From Paenibacillus sp. FSL H8-0332 (GTDB lineage Bacteria > Bacillota > Bacilli > Paenibacillales > Paenibacillaceae): a DNA stretch of 64,000 bases. The stretch is from NCBI RefSeq assembly GCF_037963835.1, contig NZ_CP150145.1, positions 310,001 through 374,000 of the forward strand, in the 5' to 3' direction. Positions within the stretch are counted from its first letter, which is position 1, and each line of letters opens with the position of its first letter. A program made the position numbers and the translations under genes. Positions 1 to 7,682 of this stretch are shown in pieces. The notes beneath the pieces are model-generated. The model worked only from the letters and a program-made list of their open reading frames with translations, had not been told where the DNA came from and ran no database searches.

Positions 1-1
1 T

Positions 2-214
2 ACTGCCTCGCTGGCAGTTGCTGATGTGGCTATGGCGCTGGCAGGTTTCCCGAGTGTGCAGTACGGGGCGCATACGATTGTAACCCATCTGGTGGACTAC
101 GGTACGATCCGCTTCGAGATGGGCTATGCCTCGGCGATTGCCACCGTGCTGTTCGTGATGATGCTGGGCAGCAATCTGATTGTTCAAAAGCTGCTGAAGA
201 GGGTGGGTGAATAA
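2..214 (+). CDS. Sugar ABC transporter permease, MalF-type (C-terminal fragment)
   Basis: Only the last 70 residues are in the window; the frame is already open at base 2. The fragment has a hydrophobic stretch with FEMGYASAIATVLFVMML, which matches the last membrane segment of MalF-type sugar permeases, followed by the basic tail QKLLKRVGE. It stops 5 bases before the start of a MalG-type permease, the normal order for the two membrane subunits of a carbohydrate importer. The family (binding-protein-dependent transport inner membrane component) is inferred from this short tail and the neighbour, since the EAA loop lies outside the window. Confidence 0.75.
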   Translation, partial: TASLAVADVAMALAGFPSVQYGAHTIVTHLVDYGTIRFEMGYASAIATVLFVMMLGSNLIVQKLLKRVGE

Positions 215-219
215 GCGGG

Positions 220-1083
220 ATGAAGCTGGCAATACGTCTGAACAAAAAAGTAAACCGTTCCTGGCAGGTCGATGCCCTGCTGTTCCTGGCCCTGGCCGGA
301 TTCGGAGCATTCATGGCGATTCCGTTAATTTATGTCATTAACAATGCGTTCAAGCCGCTGGATGAGCTGTTTATTTTCCCGCCTACGCTATTTGTACGCA
401 ATGCAACGCTTGAGAACTTCGCCAATCTGTTTCAGGTGATGAAGAATTCCTGGGTGCCGTTCTCCAGGTATATCTTCAACACGGTATTCATTACCGCCGC
501 CGGTACAGCCGGGCATATCCTGCTGGCCTCGGCGGCGGCGTACCCGCTGGCGAAGCATAAATTCCGCGGCTCTAAGGTGCTGTTCACCGTGGTTGTCCTG
601 TCGCTGATGTTCTCGCCGCATGTCACCGCGATACCGAACTATATGATTATGTCCGCGCTGGGCTGGATGGACTCCTACCAGGCGGTTATCGTTCCTGCCT
701 TCGCCTATCCGCTGGGACTCTATCTAATGAAGCAGTTCATGGAGCAGATCCCGGATGCGCTGCTGGAGGCGGCGAAGATTGACGGGGCAAGTGAATACCG
801 CATCTTCTGGCAGGTCGTCATGCCGCTGGTGAAGCCGGCCTGGCTGACGCTGCTCATTCTGATGATGCAGATGCTATGGGGCACAGACGGGGGCAGCTTC
901 ATCTACAGCGAGCAGCTCAAGACGCTGCATTACGCGATGGGCCAGATTATTCAGGGCGGGATCGCCCGTGCAGGAGTCGGGGCCGCTGTGGCGGTGATTA
1001 TGATGACCGTGCCGATTGTGACATTCATTCTCTCACAGAGCAATGTGATTCAGACGATGGCTTCGTCCGGCATGAAGGACTGA
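220..1083 (+). CDS. Carbohydrate ABC transporter permease, MalG-type
   Basis: Membrane subunit of a carbohydrate importer, 287 residues, the usual size for MalG. It has an N-terminal membrane segment (about residues 20-40) and further hydrophobic segments. The EAA loop that docks the ATPase is visible near residues 183-205 (EAAKIDGASEYRIFWQVVMP). It pairs with the permease fragment ending at 214. No ATPase lies nearby, so a shared MsmX-like ATPase elsewhere is likely, as is common for this importer class. The sugar cannot be read from the permease. The next gene starts 4 bases downstream, so the whole cluster is probably one operon. Confidence 0.9.
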   Translation: MKLAIRLNKKVNRSWQVDALLFLALAGFGAFMAIPLIYVINNAFKPLDELFIFPPTLFVRNATLENFANLFQVMKNSWVPFSRYIFNTVFITAAGTAGHILLASAAAYPLAKHKFRGSKVLFTVVVLSLMFSPHVTAIPNYMIMSALGWMDSYQAVIVPAFAYPLGLYLMKQFMEQIPDALLEAAKIDGASEYRIFWQVVMPLVKPAWLTLLILMMQMLWGTDGGSFIYSEQLKTLHYAMGQIIQGGIARAGVGAAVAVIMMTVPIVTFILSQSNVIQTMASSGMKD

Positions 1084-1087
1084 AGCG

Positions 1088-2545
1088 ATGGAGGCGTTAG
1101 GGTTGAGAATAAAGTCATCGATACTGGTGCTTGTATCCGTGCTGCTGCTTGTGGGCCTGTGTCCTAGGCCGGCCGGGGCGGCGCCGTATGAAGGATATAC
1201 CTACTCCTACTGGGGAGACGCGGTTCAGTCGCCGATTGCTTATCTTCCTTCGAGGGCCATCAGCGGGCTAGAGGCAGGGACGGGAGCCTGGAACGTCCCG
1301 GGAGACCTGTTTGTCTCAGCGGAAGGGCTGCTCTATGTGCTCGATTCGGGGAACGGGCGGATTGTGGTGCTGGATAAGGAGTGGAACACACTCCGTGTCA
1401 TCGAAGGCTTCCGGAACGGGGAGAAGAAGGACAGCTTCAATAACCCGGAAGGGCTCTTCGTTACGGACGCCGGCCGGATCTACGTGGCGGATACGGAGAA
1501 TAGACGGCTGGTCGAGCTGGACGGCACAGGAACCTTCGTGCGGGAGATCGGAGCGCCGAAGGCGGATGTGATCGGAGCGGGTTTTGAGTATTTTCCGCGG
1601 AAGGTGATTGTTGATAAGGCAGGCCGCATCTATGTGGTCGGCAGAGGGGTCTACGAAGGGCTGATCGAGTTCGACAGCGACGGGCAGTTCACAGGCTTCA
1701 TGGGCACGAACAAGGTGCAGTTTGATCCTGTGGATCTGTTCTGGAAGTCCGTATCGACCAAGGAGCAGCGCGAGAAGATGGTGCAGTTCATTCCGCTGGA
1801 ATTCAATAATGTCGATGTCGATGAAGATGGCTTCATCTATACCACTACCGTGGATAAGAAGACCTTCTCTCCGGTAAAAAGACTGAATCCCTCCGGCATC
1901 GATGTCCTGCGGGTCAGCAGCGAGATCCCGCCCATCGGCGATCTGAGCCTGGACCGCTCCGCCTTCATTGACATTGATGTGACGGGGAACGGAGTGTACC
2001 GGGCACTGGACACCACGCGCGGGCGGGTCTTCACCTACAATGAGGACGGCAAGCTGCTATATGTAATCGGTCAACTCGGCAGCCAGCTCGGCACATTCAA
2101 GAACCCGGCGGCGGTGGAGAGCTATGAGAATGCGCTCTATGTGCTGGACCGTGATCTGGGGAGAATTACCGAGTTCACGGTGACTCAGTTCGGCAGCATG
2201 GTTAATGAAGCCAACACCCTGTACAGCTCCGGCAAGCATGATGAAGCCGCGAAGTTGTGGCGGGAGGTGCTGAAGCTGGATGCCAACTATGAGATGGCGT
2301 ATGTCGGTATCGGCAAATCGCTGCTCCGCCAAGGCGAATACAAGCAGGCCATGACCTATCTGAAGCTGGGCAATGACCGCGAATATTACTCTAAGGCGCT
2401 GGGGAAATACCGCAGGGAGTATATGCGCGATCACTTCAGCATCTATATGACCGGAATGATAGCCGTGCTGCTGGGCGGCTACGTGATCGTCCGCCTGGTG
2501 AAGCGGCCGAGAAAGGGAGGGAGGGTTCAGGATGCCGTTTCTTAA
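1088..2545 (+). CDS. NHL-repeat / TPR membrane-anchored protein
   Basis: 485 residues. A signal peptide ends near residue 31 (PRPAGA). About residues 55-330 form repeated units of the type GLLYVLDSGNGRIVVLD and GRIYVADTENRRLVELD, which are NHL beta-propeller repeats. About residues 365-445 look like TPR helices (NTLYSSGKHDEAAKLWREVL, then MAYVGIGKSLLRQGEY). A single membrane segment follows near 452-470 with a basic cytosolic tail. It is therefore probably an extracytoplasmic propeller tethered at its C-terminus. Its last 14 bases overlap the next gene, so translation is likely coupled. The function is unknown; the position between permeases suggests a role in sensing or organising the surface glycan machinery. 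Confidence 0.8.
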   Translation: MEALGLRIKSSILVLVSVLLLVGLCPRPAGAAPYEGYTYSYWGDAVQSPIAYLPSRAISGLEAGTGAWNVPGDLFVSAEGLLYVLDSGNGRIVVLDKEWNTLRVIEGFRNGEKKDSFNNPEGLFVTDAGRIYVADTENRRLVELDGTGTFVREIGAPKADVIGAGFEYFPRKVIVDKAGRIYVVGRGVYEGLIEFDSDGQFTGFMGTNKVQFDPVDLFWKSVSTKEQREKMVQFIPLEFNNVDVDEDGFIYTTTVDKKTFSPVKRLNPSGIDVLRVSSEIPPIGDLSLDRSAFIDIDVTGNGVYRALDTTRGRVFTYNEDGKLLYVIGQLGSQLGTFKNPAAVESYENALYVLDRDLGRITEFTVTQFGSMVNEANTLYSSGKHDEAAKLWREVLKLDANYEMAYVGIGKSLLRQGEYKQAMTYLKLGNDREYYSKALGKYRREYMRDHFSIYMTGMIAVLLGGYVIVRLVKRPRKGGRVQDAVS

Positions 2546-3155
2546 GGACATTAAATATTCACTGCATGTAGCAGTACACCCCTTCGACGGATTCTGGGAT
2601 CTGAAATATGAGAATAAGGGCAAGCTGCGCATGGCACTGGGCATTCTTATCGCCCTTACCGTGACTATGATTGTGAAGCGCCAATATGTAGGCTATGTGG
2701 TCAATTATAATCACCCGCTAGCACTGAACAGCATCAATGAGCTCAAGTATATTATTTTCCCGTTCCTGCTCTGGTGCCTGGCGAACTGGTCCCTGACGAC
2801 GCTGATGGACGGGGAGGGTAAGTTCGCGGAGATCGTCATTACTACTGGGTACGCCCTGCTTCCGCTGATTCTGATCAACATTCCCAATATCCTGCTCAGC
2901 AACGTGATTACGCTGCGGGAGGCTTCCTTCTATCATTTGCTGGATGCTCTGGCCACGCTGTGGTTCGTCTGGCTCTTGTTCATCGGGACTATGACGGTTC
3001 ATCAGTACACGGTGCTCAAAACGATTACAACCATGCTGCTGACGCTGGCTGTAGTGGCCATCATCATCTTCCTGGGCCTGCTGTTCTTCAATCTGATCCA
3101 GCAAATTGTCAGTTTTGTCTACACCGTCTACCAGGAGCTTTCAATTCGCGGATAA
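2532..3155 (+). CDS. Yip1-family integral membrane protein
   Basis: 207 residues with about five hydrophobic segments. The N-terminal motif HPFDGFWDLKYENKGK is typical of bacterial Yip1/YIF1-domain proteins. The start lies inside the end of the NHL gene, and the ribosome site (GGGAGGG) is within that gene. Bacterial Yip1 proteins have no settled function. This gene sits between the NHL/TPR protein and the DUF5696 protein, which points to a shared membrane module of the glycan operon. The family call rests on the N-terminal motif and topology. Confidence 0.75.
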   Translation: MPFLKDIKYSLHVAVHPFDGFWDLKYENKGKLRMALGILIALTVTMIVKRQYVGYVVNYNHPLALNSINELKYIIFPFLLWCLANWSLTTLMDGEGKFAEIVITTGYALLPLILINIPNILLSNVITLREASFYHLLDALATLWFVWLLFIGTMTVHQYTVLKTITTMLLTLAVVAIIIFLGLLFFNLIQQIVSFVYTVYQELSIRG

Positions 3156-3173
3156 GAAAGGAGGAGCCAGGCT

Positions 3174-5738
3174 TTGAAGAAGAAGCTAACCATCATTGCA
3201 ATTGTGATTATGCTCAGCGGCGCAGCCCTGCTGCCGTACACAGACTTGGCGGAATCTGCGCCTGAAGCGGCGGTACAGTCCGATGCGGCGATACAATCCG
3301 AAGCAACGGTACAATCTTCAGCGCAGAGCGTGCAGGACACCCCGAAATCGCCGGAGCTATCCGCAGATCTGAAGGCGGCCCTGGACAACGAGTATTTGAC
3401 CCTGTATCTGAATCAGACGACTACGGAGATTGCCGTTAAGGATAAGAAGAGCGGAGCGCTCTGGTATTCTAACCCCCAGGACCGCGAACAGGATGCTGTC
3501 GCCACCGGATATAACAAATCCAAGCTGAATGTGCAGGTAGAGCTGACCTATTATGACAGCAAGGGCAATCTGATGAACTACGACAACTACACTCACAGTG
3601 TGCAGGGTAGCCAATTTACCATCGAGGAATCGGGCGACAGCCTGAATATCGTGTACACACTGGGGGAGGTCAAGAGCAATATCGATGGGATTCCCAAATA
3701 CATCAGTGAAGAACGCTTCCGCACCCTAATCATCGACCGCATTGAGAAGGAGCGTGACAAGAAGGAGATCGAGAAACGGTTCAGGTACGATGAATCCAAT
3801 AAGCGGTATGAACGAAGAGATACCTCCTTCAAGGGAGTGGGGCTTAAGAAGGTGACCTCCCTGTTCGAGCAGGTGGGCTATGATGAGGAGCAAATCGCCA
3901 TCGATAAGGCGGCCTACGGCGAAGAGGAGGACGGAGCCGCCCTGGTGACGCTTCCCCTGGAATACAAGCTGGACGGGAAGCAGCTGCGGGTAAGCATCCC
4001 GGGCGATAAGGTCAGATATCCGGATAATATGCACATTCAGACGTTGTCGCTGCTTCCGTTTTTTGGGGCGAGCGGGACGAAGGATGAGGGCTACAGCCTG
4101 GTGCCTGACGGCTCCGGGTCGCTGATACACTTCAATAATAACAAGCTCTATGCTGCCCCATACCGTACCGCGATGTACGGACCGGATGCTGCGCTGACCC
4201 AGCTGGGGCAAGTGCAGAAGGAGGAGACCGCACGGCTGCCTGTATTCGGCATGAAGGTTCAGGACCGCGGCTTCCTGGCGGTGATCGAGAGCGGAGATGC
4301 GGTTGCAGCCGTGGAGGCAGACGTCAGCGGGCGGCTGAATCAGTATAACAATGTCTTCTCCAGCTATACGCTGGGCAGTCTGGAGGAAGTGACGCTGACC
4401 AACGGCTGGCGCTCCAGTACGGTGAAGCAATTTCAGGCAGGTATCTTCTCCGGAGATATCACTGTAGCCTACAGCTTCCTTGATAAGGAGGGGGCCAGCT
4501 ACTCAGGCATGGCCGCACATTACCGGGAGTACTTAATCGAACATACCGGGATGGCAAGGCTGGAAGGGGCAGAGGACGTTCCCTTCTACCTGGAATTGAT
4601 CGGCGGCATTCCGAAGAAGAAATTCTTCCTGGGCATTCCTTACAGCGCTTATGAGCCGCTTACTTCCTTCAAGGAGGCTGAGGTCATTCTGGAGCAGATG
4701 CAGGAGAAGGGGATTGGAGACATTCAGCTGCGGTATACCGGATGGTTCAACGGCGGCATCAACCATAATTACCCGAAGGGCGTATCGGTGGACAGCAAGC
4801 TTGGCGGGACCAAAGGGCTCAAGGAGCTCCAGGCCTACGCACAGGATAAGGGGGTTACACTGTATCCCGATGCTTCGTTCCTGCAGACCTTCCCGGAAGC
4901 CAAGGGCCTCGGCAAGTCACAGGCCTCCCGGCTGATTACAGGCAAGCTGGCGCATACGTATCCCTTCGACTTCTCCATGCTGAAGCTGGATGTGAAGCAG
5001 CCCTCCGGTTATGTCGTCAGCCCCCGGGTACTGCCGGGTGTGGTAGACGGCTTCCTCGGGGATTATGCAGCGCTTGGAGTGGACGGCTTGTCCCTGCGGG
5101 ATCTCGGCAGCGGGCTGAATTCCGATTTCAATGCGGAGGATCTGGTTGACCGCCAGCGGGCCGAGGGAATCGTCAAGGAGCAGCTTGAGCGCATGAGCAG
5201 CTCGGTGCCCCGCTTGATGGTGGAAGGCGGCAATGCGTACGCGGCGCCCTTCGCCCGTCATATAGTTGCTGCGCCCATGCAGAGCAGCGGGTTCAATATT
5301 ACGGATGAGAGCATCCCCTTCTTCCAGATGGTGTACCACGGCTATCTGCAATATGCCGGAACCGCCTGGAATATGGCTGACGATCAGGATGCATCACTCA
5401 GCCTGCTGAAGGCGCTGGAGACCGGGAGCGCACCTTATTATACCTGGTTCTATGCAGATCCCTCTAATATCAAGATGACAGGCTTCGACCGGCTGTATTC
5501 AGCCGATTACCGCAGCTGGATTGACCAGGCAGCCGGGCAGTATCAGGCCTTGAGCCGTGTACTGAAGAGTGTCCAGTCCCAGACGATCAAGGAGCATAAG
5601 AAGCTTGCGGCCGGTGTCTATCAGACGACCTATGAAGCGGGTACCGCAATTATAGTGAATTATAACCGTGCACCGGTGACTGTGGGCGGAGTAACCATAG
5701 ACGGACGGAATTACCGGGTAGGAGGTGAGCAGCCATAA
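3174..5738 (+). CDS. DUF5696-type secreted protein
   Basis: 854 residues, TTG start at 3174 preceded by AAAGGAGGAG. A signal peptide or anchor (KKLTIIAIVIMLSGAALL) is followed by a low-complexity Ala/Gln/Ser linker (about residues 25-55). The rest resembles the large DUF5696 proteins of Paenibacillus; I recognise it by overall pattern and context, not by a catalytic motif. The middle part (from about residue 450) has alternating strand/helix character (QLRYTGWFNGGINHNYPKG, then LDVKQPSGYVVSPRVLPG) that could be a TIM-barrel glycoside-hydrolase-like fold. The stop overlaps the next start (TAATG). It probably acts outside the cell on, or in sensing, a polysaccharide. Confidence 0.7.
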   Translation: MKKKLTIIAIVIMLSGAALLPYTDLAESAPEAAVQSDAAIQSEATVQSSAQSVQDTPKSPELSADLKAALDNEYLTLYLNQTTTEIAVKDKKSGALWYSNPQDREQDAVATGYNKSKLNVQVELTYYDSKGNLMNYDNYTHSVQGSQFTIEESGDSLNIVYTLGEVKSNIDGIPKYISEERFRTLIIDRIEKERDKKEIEKRFRYDESNKRYERRDTSFKGVGLKKVTSLFEQVGYDEEQIAIDKAAYGEEEDGAALVTLPLEYKLDGKQLRVSIPGDKVRYPDNMHIQTLSLLPFFGASGTKDEGYSLVPDGSGSLIHFNNNKLYAAPYRTAMYGPDAALTQLGQVQKEETARLPVFGMKVQDRGFLAVIESGDAVAAVEADVSGRLNQYNNVFSSYTLGSLEEVTLTNGWRSSTVKQFQAGIFSGDITVAYSFLDKEGASYSGMAAHYREYLIEHTGMARLEGAEDVPFYLELIGGIPKKKFFLGIPYSAYEPLTSFKEAEVILEQMQEKGIGDIQLRYTGWFNGGINHNYPKGVSVDSKLGGTKGLKELQAYAQDKGVTLYPDASFLQTFPEAKGLGKSQASRLITGKLAHTYPFDFSMLKLDVKQPSGYVVSPRVLPGVVDGFLGDYAALGVDGLSLRDLGSGLNSDFNAEDLVDRQRAEGIVKEQLERMSSSVPRLMVEGGNAYAAPFARHIVAAPMQSSGFNITDESIPFFQMVYHGYLQYAGTAWNMADDQDASLSLLKALETGSAPYYTWFYADPSNIKMTGFDRLYSADYRSWIDQAAGQYQALSRVLKSVQSQTIKEHKKLAAGVYQTTYEAGTAIIVNYNRAPVTVGGVTIDGRNYRVGGEQP

Positions 5739-6637
5739 TGAAGCTTAAGAAGCTGTCCCTGGAGCAAAAAAACAGATATTACGGCCTGTACTTCATTCTT
5801 CCCTGGTTCGCGGGCTTCTGCTTCCTGTTCCTGACGCCGCTGCTGTCTTCCCTGCGGTTCAGCCTCAGTAACCTGCAGGTCAATGATGAGGGCTTCACGC
5901 TGAAGTATATCGGACTCGCGAACTTCCGGGAGGCGCTGTTCTCCCATGAATCCTATGTCCGGACATTAACGGAATCCGTGATGAATATCGTGCTGAACAC
6001 CCCGCTTATTCTGATTTTCAGCCTGTTTTTCGCCGTGCTGCTCAATCAGAAGTTCCATGGCAGGGTGCTGGCCCGGGCCATCTTCTTCCTGCCGGTCATT
6101 CTGGCCTCGGGTATTATTGCCAGCATTGAGAACGGGGATCTGATGCAGTCCGTTGTGCGCAGCGCCAGTGATTCCACGGGCGGAGGCCTGTCGGTGATCA
6201 AGAATCTGGAGTTGACCACGCTGCTGATCGAATCCGGTCTGAGCCCCACTGTGGTGCAGTATCTGACTGGGGCAGTGAGCCGGATCTATGAGATTGTCAG
6301 CCAATCGGGCGTGCAGATCCTGATCTTCCTGGCGGGGCTGCAATCGATCTCCCCTTCCCTGTATGAGGCGGCGAAGATTGAAGGCTCCACAGGCTACGAG
6401 GCCTTCTGGAAAATTACGTTTCCGATGATCGGCCCGCTGATCCTGACGAATCTGGTCTATACCATCATCGACAGCTTCATCAGCGACCAGACCAGCCGCA
6501 TGGTGGTGGATACAGCGTTTAAGAGCTTCAATTTCGGGCTGAGCGCAGCCATGTCCTGGATGTATTTTGCCATCATTGCGCTGCTGTTGTGGATTACGAC
6601 GGCGCTGATCTCACGCAAAGTCTTTTATCAAGACTAG
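5738..6637 (+). CDS. Sugar ABC transporter permease, MalF-type
   Basis: 299 residues, six predicted membrane segments starting at FILPWFAGFCFLFL. The EAA loop is at about residues 210-232 (YEAAKIEGSTGYEAFWKITFP). Length and order match the first membrane subunit of carbohydrate importers. The ATG overlaps the stop of the DUF5696 gene, a tight coupling. Together with the following gene it makes a second permease pair in the same operon. No ATPase gene is present, and no binding protein lies between the two pairs. Confidence 0.92.
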   Translation: MKLKKLSLEQKNRYYGLYFILPWFAGFCFLFLTPLLSSLRFSLSNLQVNDEGFTLKYIGLANFREALFSHESYVRTLTESVMNIVLNTPLILIFSLFFAVLLNQKFHGRVLARAIFFLPVILASGIIASIENGDLMQSVVRSASDSTGGGLSVIKNLELTTLLIESGLSPTVVQYLTGAVSRIYEIVSQSGVQILIFLAGLQSISPSLYEAAKIEGSTGYEAFWKITFPMIGPLILTNLVYTIIDSFISDQTSRMVVDTAFKSFNFGLSAAMSWMYFAIIALLLWITTALISRKVFYQD

Positions 6638-6659
6638 CGGTTAGGAAGGAGGAACATTC

Positions 6660-7673
6660 ATGAAGACAGAGACCGCAGCAATGCCGCACCGCTCCAGGAA
6701 AGAGCAGCTGCACAGGCTGGCCTCGGCCGCTTATTGGGTAGAATTTTCGAAAAAATGGTTATGGGTCATCGCCCGCTTTGTGCTGGTCTTCGGTATCTCG
6801 TTCGTCATCCTGTACCCGATCCTGCTGAAGCTGTCGATTGCGTTCAAGAGTATGGATGATTTGTATGATTCCACCGTGATCTGGGTACCGCAGGCGTTCA
6901 CCCTGGAGAACTTCAGGCTCGTATTCAAGGCGATGAACTATCCGGCAGTCCTGCGGAATACCATGCTGTTGTCGTCAGCGGTCATGGTGCTTCAGACGAT
7001 CATCTGTGTGCTGGCCGGTTACGGCTTTGCCCGGATTAAGTTCAAGGGGAGCGGGCTGCTGTTCGCGGCAGTGATCTTTACGATCCTTGTCCCCTCCCAG
7101 ACAATCATGATCCCGCTGTACCTGCACTTCAAGAATTTTGACCTGTTCGGCCTGATTGAGCTGTTCACGGGGAAGCCGGCGAATCTCATTAACACGTATT
7201 GGCCGTTTATTATTTCTTCAATGCTCGGGATGGGCGTTAAGACAGGGCTGTATGTCTATATTTTCCGCCAGTTCTTCAAGGGCATTCCACGGGAGATTGA
7301 GGAAGCGGCCTATGTGGACGGAGCAGGCTATTTCACCACCTTCGCCCGGGTGATTCTGCCCAATGCCATTCCGTCAATGGTAACGGTGATGCTGTTCTCC
7401 TTCGTGTGGCAGTGGAATGACTCATTCTTCACCAATATGTATCTGAATGAACCGAAGGTCATGTCATCGATGATGTCATCGGCCGGCTACGGCATTGCTA
7501 CCTACATGACAGGCGGCGGACAGGCGGCGAATTCGCTCGTTCAGGACCCGTTCTTCATGTCCATGATGATGAATACCAGTGTGCTGATGGCGATTCTGCC
7601 GCTAATTATTCTCTATGTATTCGTTCAGCGGCATTTCGTAGAGAGTGTGGAGCGGTCCGGTCTGGTCGGTTAG
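6660..7673 (+). CDS. Carbohydrate ABC transporter permease, MalG-type
   Basis: 337 residues, somewhat longer than most MalG proteins because of a roughly 30-residue hydrophilic N-terminus before the first membrane segment. The ATPase-docking EAA loop is near residues 215-235 (EEAAYVDGAGYFTTFARVIL). The start has a good ribosome site (AGGAAGGAGG). It pairs with the preceding MalF-type subunit. The substrate is probably an oligosaccharide released by the enzyme encoded directly downstream. Confidence 0.92.
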   Translation: MKTETAAMPHRSRKEQLHRLASAAYWVEFSKKWLWVIARFVLVFGISFVILYPILLKLSIAFKSMDDLYDSTVIWVPQAFTLENFRLVFKAMNYPAVLRNTMLLSSAVMVLQTIICVLAGYGFARIKFKGSGLLFAAVIFTILVPSQTIMIPLYLHFKNFDLFGLIELFTGKPANLINTYWPFIISSMLGMGVKTGLYVYIFRQFFKGIPREIEEAAYVDGAGYFTTFARVILPNAIPSMVTVMLFSFVWQWNDSFFTNMYLNEPKVMSSMMSSAGYGIATYMTGGGQAANSLVQDPFFMSMMMNTSVLMAILPLIILYVFVQRHFVESVERSGLVG

Positions 7674-7682
7674 GAGGAGGAA